Assembly (NCBI GenBank): GCA_019787685.1
Contig: JAHNUO010000009.1
Span: forward strand, 1,612,001 to 1,676,000
Length of the DNA: 64,000 nt
From: Chiua virens
Taxonomy: Eukaryota > Basidiomycota > Agaricomycetes > Boletales > Boletaceae
Direction: 5' to 3'
Shown: one piece after another, positions 10,082-20,937 of the stretch
How the letters are laid out: each line of letters begins with the position of its first letter
Position numbering within the stretch: position 1 is the stretch's first letter
Program-made: the position numbers and the translations under genes
The notes under the pieces: generated by a model
The model's database searches: none
Seen by the model: only the letters and a program-made list of their open reading frames with translations
Told to the model about the DNA's origin: nothing

Positions 10082-11645
10082 ATGGCGGAAAAATCTATCA
10101 CCCTCTGTCTGTCTGGGGGCAAAAGAAGAAAGATCAAGTTCCTCGAGGTGGCCGACGATGAGATATCAATTCCCTCCGACTCCGAAGATGATCTTGCCGG
10201 TAGCACCCAAATCTCAGACGCAGACCTGACCGACGACAATCTCAATGACAAGGACGATTGGCTTGGTGATAAAGAAGAATCTCGGGAGCAAAAGAACAAA
10301 CAAGGCAACCTTCCTGCAGATGCTACTGTTGGCAAGAAGCACAAGCGCAAGGATGATATAGGTGCATATATGCGCCATGCTTTCATAAGTACACAATGGT
10401 CCAGCGATCTTACTGACTATTCTGCTACTAGATCCAAAGTCAGTGACTGAGCCTGAGGTTCAGGCTCCTGTAGTCAAAAAAGTGACCTTTATTGCTCTCA
10501 TCACTTCTGCGGTCGAAATGAAGAAATCAAAGGCAAAGCGGCACTCAAAGAATGTTGAATTCGACTTCAGTCTCCACAAACCTTGGGACACATTGAAAGT
10601 GCAAATTCTCTCCCAGATCGCGACAGTCCTGGAGCTGAAGTACCTTGATTACGACGATTACGACGTCTCATTCTACATACCTTGAATTCTGCTGAAGCCA
10701 GGGTTTTCACTTTCAAATGCAACAGAATTTGAAAGTATGATCAAGCGAGCAAAAGAATTGACAACCAAAAACCCATCGATCAACCTTGTCGTATTCGAGA
10801 AGGAGAAGTCTGGTCAAGCTGCAGGTTTGAATGATGAGAATGAAGACCCAGAAACAGCAAAGAAGAAAACAAAGAAACGAGTAGTCCCAACATTTTTACT
10901 CCCCATATAGCCACTGATGATACTGGTAGGGTGAGGCCGATGCTGTATTACTGCACAATGAGAAAAGAATACAGCATATCAAGGTCCTCCATGAGTGCTG
11001 GGTCTGTAAGAAACCTGACTCAGCGTGTCCACATCCACATTGCTACGTGGATCTGAAGACTGAAGAACACCATCCCCTCAGTCCTGACCACTTCGATTGT
11101 TGGGCATTTGCTCTTGTGAGTGATTTATACCTGAGTGATTGAAAATCTGATAAGACTTGGAAAATTAGTGCAAAAATGACGATGCAATCGCGACAATCGA
11201 GAAACCACCCAATAACAAGCTATTCAACAAGCTACTAAGCAACGATCTCAGTCCTATTCTTCAGCGCCGTTGGAATGCACAAGCCGCAAAGTCAGCAACC
11301 CCGGCTCCTGTTTTCAACTTTAGCATTGGAAACGAAGTTCTCAGTCTCTTTCGTCCTATGTCAGGCAAAGCGGCAGCGACAGCCCAAACTCGTAACGATC
11401 CATCCGACCTTGGTGATCGACTCTTACCAGCTACATGCACTCCCAGACCGAATCTGCCTCTCACTGACTTCTGTAAAACATACAACCTCTCTGCAGAGAT
11501 TCTCACAAAATTTTCGGAACACAAGTACACCAATTCTTCCCTTCTTCGCTTTGTGACTATACCCGGGCTCAAGTTGATGAGGTTTGAGTTTGGTGAGATA
11601 GCAGCGCTTCGTGATGCGGCTGAGAGATGGTCTGTCCAACTGTAG
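10082..11645 (+). pseudogene. Cargo gene: uncharacterised Agaricomycete protein, one in-frame stop
   Basis: The reading opens with MAEKSITLCLSGGKRRKIK and an acidic Ser/Asp-rich stretch. An intron (GTGCAT...CTACTAG, about 10361-10431) leads to a second exon ending YDVSFYIP, followed by an in-frame TGA at 10684 (a CGA to TGA change would explain it). The frame then continues to about 10.9 kb. A conserved block LHNEKRIQHIKVLHECWVCK with CPHPHCY and HHPLSPDHFDCWAFAL follows, with zinc-site-like Cys/His spacing. Another intron (GTGAGT...AATTAG) precedes KPPNNKLFN. The last domain begins LTDFCKTYNLSAEILTKF and ends FEFGEIAALRDAAERW, resembling a small helical SAM-like module. I recognise the architecture as widespread in mushroom genomes but know no function. 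Its position inside the inverted repeats, convergent to the transposase, suggests capture by or co-option with the element. Confidence 0.6.
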
Positions 11646-11699
11646 GCTTTGTGACTCATTCCTGTTGCTCATCAACTACATGTGTATGCTATCATGTCT

Positions 11700-12725
11700 G
11701 AGTCAGAATCATACAACGTGTGCTAAAAGTACCCTGCATGAATGTAGTAACCGTCTGCATCGTCTGATGTGATGATCTCTAAGGCTTCATACACATCCCA
11801 CATGATCCCTTCGTCAGTGTGTCCTCCCATAGTAGTCGTCATGGCAATGAAGCCAGTGTTTGAACTTTGAGAAGGCCTCTTCAATCAGATTGAGGTCTGG
11901 TGAATACGGTGGAAGGTACTCGAGACGAACACCTTATTGGAGAATGAATATTGTGACCCAGTTGGCTCTTGAAAAACATACCAAATCTGTCAAAAAGTTC
12001 AAGGATGTCTGCACCGTGATGAATTTTTTTGTGTTATCCATCATGATAACACAGAGACCGGGTGCTGGGTAGGCCTCACACTTAGGAAGCTACAAGTCTT
12101 TACTATGGATAGGAAAGAAATATAATGAAAGAACATACCACGTTGTTCTCAAGCCAATCCAAGAATCCTGCTTGTGTCATCGAGCCTTGGACCACGGTCA
12201 CAGAGGTGATTCCATCAAGCATGAGGAGTGCCTCCACAGTGACCCGACTGCCATGAACAAAGACCTGGTTGCTACTCGCACAATGTCCCTTGGACGACTG
12301 TCCATAACGCCGATAAACAGTCCGTTCAGTCCTTCAAGGTCTCGTCAATGAACCCAATTTGCTCTGGGTCATACTTGGCCATTCGAGAGACAAATTCAGC
12401 CCAGAGATCTTCATTGCATTCCTTGGCAATACGTCGAAGCTTCTTGCGACTCACACTGGCACGGTCAAGCTCACGAAATATGGTGGAGAAATGGATGGAG
12501 ATGAATCGATTGTGTGTGAGAAGGGAAAGAAGTTTGTCTAGAAAATACTCTGGCCTGGCACAGACAAGACGTAACGTCTCCAGTCTCCCGCCAGAGCTTG
12601 AGGATGCGATAAAACGTTCGTTCCGAGAGATCACAGCATTCCAGGATGTCTTGAAGGTGTAAGAGGCCTCGTTCGTGAAGTCTGATTGCGACAAGCTTCA
12701 CGTCGCGAGTGATTTGGCATGTTGG
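11700..12725 (-). pseudogene. Tc1/mariner-type (DDE_3) transposase, degraded
   Basis: The minus-strand reading begins QITRDVKLVAIRLHERG and continues through helix-turn-helix-like LSERTFYRILKLWRETGD. After a frame change it reads LLSLLTHNRFISIHFSTIF, SRKKLRRIAKE and IGFIDETLKD (first catalytic Asp in FIDET). It then gives VEALLMLDGITSVTVVQGSM, a damaged MDNTKKF region (second Asp), and EYLPPYSPDLNLIEEAFSK (the NPIEE-like block with the last acidic residue). This order is that of IS630/Tc1/mariner transposases of Agaricomycetes. Several stops and frame changes make it inactive as read. Confidence 0.75.
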
Positions 12726-12762
12726 TTGGTGACTACGCGGGCTACATTTACATGCTGTACAT

Positions 12763-12820
12763 GATTTCCTAATTGATCACAATTTGGCGCGACTGCCACT
12801 ATTTATGCAAACGGCTGTAA
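12763..12820 (-). repeat. Right inverted repeat (inner part) of the mariner-like element
   Basis: On the minus strand it reads TTACAGCCGTTTGC to AGGAAATC, matching the left repeat. The terminal repeat probably extends right to about 12960 but cannot be confirmed because the left partner is missing. Confidence 0.8.
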
Positions 12821-12999
12821 CTCATTTTTACGTGGGGTCGCCTATAGTTAGGCTTAGCCGGTTCAAATTTTTCGAACTCGACGACATACTGGACGGGACC
12901 TAAGTTAGTAAGTCATTCCCAGCCGCGCAAAAAAGTTGCGACATAGGACCAAATTTTGCCAACATCCAAGTTTCCGAACGGGCTCAAAAGTAAGTTACC

Positions 13000-15900
13000 G
13001 ACGTTCAACTTTGATGCAGCCTCCCTCCAAGGATACACTGGCACACTCGGATCAACCTCCTGTAGCCCAAGTTATCTTATTGATGCATTTACAACACTGA
13101 ATCCACATTCTAGCGCGATTCCTCCTCTTCGGGTCCAGTATCAAGCACCCCTTCCCGAGAAACCTCCGGTGTTCGTCCCAAGCGTGGAGATGTGCGCTTT
13201 CCATCTTCGTCGAATATCTCACATTCAAATCGACTGACAGGTGGCGAAACCGGATCTCGAACCGGACAGGCAAAAGTTCGCTGCTTCGTCGCGTCCGATG
13301 TCCCTTGTTGCAGAAGAAGACGCCGCCATATCCCCAGCTGTGATCGGGCTCCGTGCAAAGCGTAGCCAGCACCCTCGGCGGAAAGAGGCCGACGCCGGAG
13401 CTGCTGTTCGTGAGCGTGTCGATGCCATTGTCAAACAAGAAGCGGCCAAAACGATTGGTCAAGTTGGTTACGTTCGACGAAAAGTGGCCGACGAGGTTGC
13501 TGCTCGTGAGCTTGCAAGAGAAGAAGCAACTAGGACGACAAATCAAATTGTTTTTGGCTCTATTGTTACATACGGCGCGGGGCTCGACGTGTCCAAGCTA
13601 ATCACAGGCTTCGAGACGTGCACTATACGCTTCGCAAACCTCCCTCCTGATGTCAAGGAGGACGACATTCATGCATTACTCAGGGATCACAACATAGATA
13701 TTGAAAACCTCCACCTGGTATTCAAGAAGGATTGTGGACTAGAGGTACACATTATTGCAGACATTGCTAACGGTCAGGCAATCGCGTTGACTCTGGATGG
13801 TGTCGAATTCCGAGAAGAACCCTTGGTCGTCGAAATGTCTACGGCCAACTCACTCGACGGCATGGATGCAACGACTGGTCAAGGATCCGACATATTGACC
13901 ATATCCTGGCGCGCCCCTGCTGCACGCTACGTTGCGGAGTATGTCGACGTTCCTACAGCGAAAGCCAAGGTCGCCGAACTCAACCGTTTCATTTACTGTG
14001 GCCGCCGTATCAGAGTCGAGATGAATTCTCACCCCCCTGGTTACGTCATACCCAATTTACGACTCAATGCCATCAAAATCAACAATCTTCCCCCCGACAG
14101 TCACGGACGAGGATGTTATCAAGTTCACAAAGTCACAATCTGCCAAGCGACTCCGTATCAGGGTACTTTTACTGGCGCGTCCACCATCGCGCAAGTCGCT
14201 AGGTTGGTCCGGAATGATATCGAGCAGGCTGTTCCGGAAGGATTCCTGAGGTTCGATGGTCCTCCCAGCACCTGCAACCTGGATGGCATCGTATCTGCCC
14301 GAGGATACTTTTCGTCATGGGATGAGGCACACATGGCGTACACCCGTCTCTCGGGTCAGCGATACTGTCAACAGGCTATCTGGCTTCGACTTCCCAATCC
14401 CATGCACTACACGCTCGTGATCCCGATGGAACAGTACAGGGCTCAAACAACACAGTGGGATTCTATTTTGGAGTCAACCAAGGACCAGCAAGCCTGTGTA
14501 CTGCACGTCCGCGAGTCTGGCGCCGTCGTTCGTATCCAACTTTCTGGATCGGTCAAGGAAGCGACAGGGGCAATGAAGGTACGGGTCGAGAATCTAGCGA
14601 GGGGAGAAAAGGTGGAAGGGTGGCACCGATCATTGGGGATCTCTGGAAATCCGTTCGTGCTCCGTGTCTATTCAGAGACAGGGGCATACCTACGGGCCGA
14701 CTTGCAGCGGCAATCCTTGAAGATCTACGGGGCGTTAAAAGCGGTCGATCAAGCTCGCGAGATGATCAAGAACGAGCTCGTGAGACTCGCTTCATTGGAC
14801 CACACCATCGTTCTCCCGCAGACCTCCGTGGGGTTCTTCGTCCGAGAAGGCATTCAACAACTGAAGGAAACGCTGGGAGAGGATAACGTCAAATTTGCGA
14901 CGTCCTCGAGACAGATTATTGTCTCTGGCGGCGAAGAGGCCCGACATGCACTCGATCGTCCTTATCCAGCTCTCTCTTACTGGGAACCCTGCCATCCCGA
15001 ATGCACGGCGAGGTAACCAGACGTGTCCCGATTTGCTACGACAACATCTCTTCTCCACACCAATTAGGCTGTGGTCACACGTACTGTGTTGCTTGTCTCC
15101 GCCATTACATATCCTCGGCCTTTGAATCAGACCAGCTCCCTCTACTCTGCCTCGGAGATGAAGCACAGTGCCACATACCCATCGCCATTTCCACCATCCA
15201 ACACTTTGTTCCCCCGGCAGCCTTCAACCGACTCCTCGAAGTCGCGTTCGATGCCTACATCGCGAAACACCCCGAGCAATTCAAACACTGCAAGACCCCG
15301 GACTGCACGCAGATCTACCGTGCCGCCCAGGCGGGCGCGACGCCACAGATACTTCACTGTCCGTCCTGTTTCTCCGCCGTGTGCAATGCATGCCACGACG
15401 ACGCACACCATGGCCTCTCCTGTGCGCAGAGCCGGGCGAATCGACACCCATTTGAGCAAGCACGGATGGACGCCTGGATCGCGTCACAAGGCGGGTGCGT
15501 CAAGAAATGTCCGCAATGCACTGTGCCAATCGAGAAGACTGAAGGGTGTAACCACGTGACGTGCAGGTACGCAGGAGCGTGCTCGATCGGCTTGCAGACG
15601 CTGATGATGTGACGTGTAGGTGTGGCGCACATATTTGTTGGGATTGTCTGGGTGTCTACACCGATAGGACGATGTATGCGCACATGAACGAAGCCCACGG
15701 GAACATCTACGGCGAAGACGCTGAGGAACAGGAAAGACAAGCTGCGGAGCAGCTATCAGCAACAACCGGAGGTGGAGGAAAGGATGAGGCGGGTCACAGA
15801 GGAGCGCCGGCAACGAGAGGCGGAGAGACGGGAGTTGTGGGCTGCAGAACAACGTCGGCGACGAGAAGCAGATGAACAGGAAAGGCGGGTCACTGAGGAG

Positions 15901-16530
15901 CGTCGACAACGGGAGGCGGAACAATGGGACAGGTGGGTCACAGAGGAGCGCCAGCAACGAGAGGCGGAAGAAAGGGAAAGGCAGGTTGCAGAGCAGCGTC
16001 GGCGGCAAGAAGCTGAGGAGCAAGAGAGACAAGGTGCGGAACTGCAACGTCTGCAACACGAAGCAGAGGAGCGGGAGAGGCAAGCCGCAGAGCAACGTCG
16101 ACAACAAGAGTTGGAACGGGAGAGGCAGGCTGCAGAATGGCGTCAGCGGCGAGAAGTGGAGGAACAAGAGAGACGACGTGCAGAACAGAAGCGTCAGCAA
16201 CAAGAGGTGGAGGAGCGGGAGAGGCAGGCTGCAGAACAGCGTCAGCAACGAGTGGCAGAGGAACAGGAGAGACATCGCAAGGAACAGCGTCAGCGGCAAG
16301 AAGCTGTGGAACAGGGGAGACGTCTTGCTGAGCAGCGTTTACAACAACAAGTGGAGGAGCGGGCGAGACTGGCCGCGGAGCAACGTCGCCAGCGGGAAGC
16401 CCGACGGCAAGTCATGCGACGAGGGGCAGAGGAACAGTACATAAGTCTCAGAGCGCGGCGTGATGAAAGTGAGGCGCTCAGCGCAGAAGACGACCAACCT
16501 GGTTGTGGCTGCGGATGTGCAATTATGTAG
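13000..16530 (+). pseudogene. RRM-like / RING-IBR-RING2 (RBR) E3 ligase, copy 1, frame-broken
   Basis: The largest open part (13241-15016) carries a helical segment, an RRM-like domain (CTIRFANLPPDVKEDDIHALL) and a second RRM-like unit with partner IKINNLPP. From 15001 come the RING1 (PICYDN, CGHTYCVACLRHY), the IBR (HCKTPDCTQIY, CPSCFSAVCNACHDDAH) and RING2 (KKCPQCTVPIEKTEGCNHVTC). An intron (15568-15618) splits RING2, which resumes CGAHICWDCLGVY. The tail (15772-16530) is a 250-residue E/Q/R coiled coil ending GCGCGCAIM, a CaaX-like end. RBR proteins transfer ubiquitin through a RING2 cysteine thioester. Against copy 2 there are 1-base differences near 14098, 14153, 14958, 15030 and 15750; the first two compensate each other. 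A TAG interrupts the region upstream of 13241, and the CCCH exon of copy 2 is missing here. Confidence 0.7.
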
Positions 16531-16539
16531 AAAGTGACA

Positions 16540-17100
16540 TGGTAGACACTTGTATTCCTCGAAAAGATGTTGCGACTCTTGCAAGCTACCTCATATTTCT
16601 GTTGCAGGTTACCGATGCCAGCATGAATCACGTTGAGAGCTTTTGGGAATCTACCTCTTCGTCTCTTGGAATGAATCTGCACGAGAACGTCTACAGAATC
16701 TTGTCACCATCGAGATATCTCTTCAGCTGAAATGGTCCGCACGTCGTGAATCCCGTTCTTCACGTCGTCCGATCTAATGTTTTCAGACTCCGGAGATATC
16801 GGAGAGTGGACTTTACTGTCTACTTGAGTCCGGGAGTTGTCCGCGATGTTGGCTACGCTGAGCATCGACTTGTTGTGAATAGTACACAAAGTGATTGCCA
16901 TCTCAACGGTCGAACTTGAAACTACCTGTAGACTTACCATCTCGAACATGGCCATGATCCAGTGGCATGCAACAAAGATGGGAGTTCATAACGATAACTT
17001 GACTCCACCAAGCAATGGCTCCCCCGGCGGGCCTGTGTTCCTAGCATGGCGTACGACGTGCTCCCAGTCCATGAGGACTCTAGCTTCAAATTAATATGGT
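16540..17100 (-). pseudogene. P450 3'-end fragment duplicated with RING-IBR copy 1
   Basis: Bases 16620-16790 are clearly alike to 20950-21130, the 3' end of the first full P450 gene. Shared features are the GGCATGAATCA flank, the FVPRDEEMD-type last exon region and the codons for DDVKNGIHDVRTISAEE. The intergenic 16540-16620 also matches 20790-20900. To the right (to about 16955) a reading of MAITLCTIHNKSMLSVAN type is no longer clearly P450. The segment 16956-17191 shows nothing else and forms the upstream flank of RING-IBR copy 2. Confidence 0.65.
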
Positions 17101-17191
17101 GCGTGGTCCCACGATTCGCGTGATCTAGTGCTTCTCGTTTCACTTGTAGGTTCGACCCTCAAGGCCTCATGCTCTTTCCGGCTTGCACACT

Positions 17192-20100
17192 ATGAGTGCC
17201 TCTACCACTCGCAAGACCACACCATGTCGTCTTTATATTCAAGGGCACTGCCGCTCCGGAGACAAGTGTAAATCCAGTCATGACGTAGACCTACAGGTAA
17301 ACTCGTTTCCGTGGCGACGATATGCAGTGAACAATACTGACGTTCGACTTTACCAACGCAGCCTGCCCCCTAAGGACGCACCTTCGAATCAACTTGTAGC
17401 TTAATTCATCTCATTGATGCGTCTACAACACTGAGCCCACATTCCAGCACGATTCCTCCTCTTCGAGTCCGGCATCAAGTGCGCCTTCCCGAGAACCCTC
17501 CGATACTCATCCCAGACCTAAGCGTGGAGACGTACGTTTTCCGTTCTCATCAAGTAACTCCCATATGAATCGAGGGATAGGTTCTGAAACAGGAGCTTGA
17601 ATCGCCGAGGAAAACGCTCTCCGCTTCGTCGCGTCCGATGTCCCCTGTCGCGGAGGAAGGTGCTGTTACGTCCCCAGCTGTCACGAAGGCGCGTGCAAAG
17701 TGTAACCAGCACCCTCGTCGGAAAAATAGCTGATGCAGAAGCTGCTGCTCGTGAACGTGTCGATGCCATTGTCAGACAGGAAGCAGCCAAAACGATAGGT
17801 CAAGTTGGCTACGTTCAACGAAAAGTGGCCGACGAAGCTGCTGCTCGTGAGCTTGCAAGAGAAGAAGCAGCTAGGACGATCAGTCAAATTGTCTTTGGCT
17901 CTGTCGTGACGTACAGCGCGGGGCTCGACGTGTCCAAGCTGATCACAGGCTTCGAGACATGCACCATACGTTTTGCAAACCTCCCTCCTGATGTCAAGGA
18001 GGACGACATTCATGCATTACTCAGGGATCACAACATAGATATTGATAACCTCCACCTGGTACTTAAGAAGGATCGTGGACTAGAGGTACACATCGTTGCA
18101 GACATTGCTAACGGTCAGGCAATCGCGTTGACTCTGGATGGTGTCGAATTCCGAGAAGAACCCTTGGTCGTCGAAATGTCTATGGCCAACTCACTCGACG
18201 GCATGGATGCAACGACTGGTCAAGGATCCGACATATTGACCATATCCTGGCGTGCCCCTGCTGCGCGCTACGTTGCGGAGTATGTCGACGTTCCTACAGC
18301 GAAAGCCAAGGTCGCCGAACTCAACCGTTTCATTTACTGTGGCCGCCGTATCAGAGTCGAGATGAATTCTCACCCCCCTGGTTACGTCATAGCCAATTTG
18401 CGACTCAATGCCATCAAAATCAACAATCTTCCCCCCGACATCACGGACGAGGATGTTATCAAGTTCACAAAGTCACAATCTGCCAAGCGACTTCCGTATC
18501 AAGGGTACTTTCACTGGCGCGTACACCATCGAGCAAGTCGCTAGGTTGGTCCGGAATGATATCGAGCAGGCTGTTCCGGAAGGATTCCTGAGGTTCGATG
18601 ATCCTCCCAGCACCTGCAGCCTGGATGGGACCTGTATCTGCACGAGGATACTTTTCGTCGTGGGATGAGGCGCACATGGCATACACTCGTCTCTCGGGTC
18701 AGCGATACTGTCAACAGGCTATCTGGCTTCGACTTCCCAATCCCATGCACTACACGCTCGTGATCCCGATGGAACAGTACAGGGCTCAAACAGCACAGTG
18801 GGATTCTCTTTTGGAGTCAACCAAGGACCAGCAAGCCTGTGTACTCCACGTCCGCGAGTCTGGCGCCGTCGTTCGCATTCAACTTTCTGGATCGGTCAAG
18901 GAAGCGACAGGAGCAATGAAGGTACGGGTCGAGAATCTGGCGAGGGGAGAAAAGGTGGAAGGATGGCACCGATCATTGGGGATCTCTGGAAATCCGTTCG
19001 TGCTCCGTGTCTATTCAGAGACAGGGGCATACCTACGGGCCGACTTGCAACGGCAATCCTTGAAGATCTACGGGGCGCCAAAAGCGGTCGATCAAGCTCG
19101 CGAGATGATCAAGAACGAGCTCGAGAGACTCGATTCGTTGGACTACACCACGATTCTCCCGCAGACCTCCGTAGGGTTCTTCGTCCGAGAAGGCATTCAG
19201 CAACTGAAGGAAACGCTGGGAGAGGATAACGTCAAATTTGCGACGTCCTCGAGAAAGATTATTGTCTCTGGGGGCGAAGAGGCCCGACATGCACTCGATC
19301 GTCTTATCCAGCTCTCTCTTACCGGGAACCCTTCCATCCCGAATGCACGGCGAGGTAACCAGACGTGTCCTATTTGCTATGACAACATCTCTTCTCCACA
19401 CCAACTAGGCTGCGGTCACACGTACTGCGTTGCTTGTCTCCGCCATTACATATCCTCGGCCCTTGAATCAGACCAGCTCCCTCTACTCTGCCTCGGAGAT
19501 GAAGCACAGTGCCACATACCCATCGCTATTCCCACCATCCAACACTTTGTCCCCCCGGCAGGCCTTCAACCGGCTTCTCGAAGTCGCCTTCTCTGCCTAC
19601 ATCGCGAAACACCCCGAGCAGTTCAAACACTGTAAGACCCCGGACTGTACGCAGATCTATCCGTGCCGCCCAGGACCGGCGCGACGCCGCAGACACTTCA
19701 CTGTCCGTCCTGCTTCTCTGCCGTGTGTAACGCAGTGCCACGACGACGCACACAATAGCCTTACTTGTGCGCAGAGCAGGGCGAATCCGACACCCATGGG
19801 AAGCAGGCACGGATGGACGACTGGATCAGCGTCACAAGGCGGGTGCGTCAAGAAATGTCCGCAGTGCACCGTGCCCATCGAGAAAACCGAAGGGTGCAAT
19901 CACCGTCACGTGCAGGTACGTAACACCGCTCTTTGATTGCCCTCACGACGCTGACAGACGATTCGATAGATGTGGCGCGCACATTTGTTGGCAATGTCTG
20001 GGGGTCTACACTGATCGGACGATTTACGCCCACATGAATGAGGTCCACCGGGCCATCTATGAAGATGTCCCAGACGCCCCATGGCGAGTGGAAGAACGTG

Positions 20101-20792
20101 TTGAAGAAGACGAGGCCATGCAAGAGAACGAATGGTGGGTGGCTCCCATGGAGCAATGTGCGATGACGGTATTGGAGAATCAGCTGGCGGAAGAACATCA
20201 CGCAGAACAGCGTCGGCGACAAGAGGAGTCACGCCATCACCGAGTAGTGACGGAGTGGGAGAGAGAAATCGCGGAGCAACATCGCCGGCGGGAGGCTGAG
20301 GAGCAGGCACGGCGTCTCGTAGAACAGCATCGACAAGCAGTAGCCGAGGAACAACGTGCAGAACAGCAACGTCAACAAGAGGCGGAGGAGCGAGAGAGGC
20401 GGACTGCAGAGCAACGGCGGCAACGAGAGGCGGAGGAACAGGAGAGACGTGCAGAACAGCAACGTCAACAAGAAGCGGAGGAGCGAGAGAGGCGGACTGC
20501 AGAGCAACGTCGGAAACGAGAGGCGGAGGAACAGGACAGACGTCGCGCTGAACAGCGTCTACAACAACAAATGGAGGAGCGGGCCGCAGAGCAACGTCGC
20601 CAATGGCAAGTCCAACAGAAACCCTTACCACAGCAGGCTGAAGGTGAGAAACAAGGACAAGAGGCCGAGGAACGTCGTCTCCGGGCGGAAGAATGGGACA
20701 GGCGTCTCAGAACGCAGCGTGATAAGATGGAGGAAAGACTCAGAGAAAAGGACGAACAACCTGGCTGCAGTTGCGGTTGTGCGATTATGTAG
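17192..20792 (+). pseudogene. CCCH / RRM-like / RING-IBR-RING2 (RBR) E3 ligase, copy 2, frame-broken
   Basis: The first exon from ATG 17192 encodes a CCCH zinc finger (CRLYIQGHC, then C-x5-C-x3-H) and ends at a GTAAAC donor (17298). The body repeats copy 1: helical segment and RRM-like domains (17597-18544), then a second open part (18598-19635) reaching RING1 with intact CPICYDN. IBR and RING2 follow (19430-19936) with an intron 19916-19970. The coiled coil runs in one frame from about 19980 to the end, DEQPGCSCGCAIM. One-base differences from copy 1 near 18500, 18625, 19560 and 19660 break the frame, so it is inactive as read unless these are sequence errors. The combined RRM/RBR layout suggests an RNA-linked ubiquitin ligase; the CAIM end suggests prenylation. 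Both roles are inference. Confidence 0.7.
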
Positions 20793-20937
20793 GAAGGTTG
20801 ATGGCAGACATTTGTATTCCTTGACATGATATTATGATTTTCTTGCACGCTACTTACATACCTCGCTGCCAACTGAAATAAATGGACAGTGTAGCATACT
20901 ATTACCATATCTCGAAGCACTCTGAAGGTGTATTCTA

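Larger units (their letters stand above)
9950..12960. mobile_element. Tc1/mariner-type DNA transposon with cargo gene, left end truncated
   Basis: Imperfect inverted repeats bound the element: 9959-10026 on the left and 12763-12820 on the right share the core of GGCAGTCGCGCCAAATTG followed by TGATCAATTAGGAAATC, in opposite orientation. The left copy has about 10 extra bases inside. A decayed DDE-type transposase lies on the minus strand (about 11.7-12.7 kb) and an unrelated gene on the plus strand (10082-11645). Sequence to the right of the inner repeat (12821-12960) looks like outer terminal repeat and has no counterpart on the left, so the left end is probably deleted. Exact ends and the expected TA duplication cannot be defined. 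Confidence 0.7.

Noticed and set aside
15484..16299. 271-codon Leu/Ser/Pro-rich ORF on the minus strand, looking like a membrane protein
   Set aside because: Antisense shadow of the E/Q/R coiled-coil repeat of RING-IBR copy 1; the same happens at 19906-20631 for copy 2.
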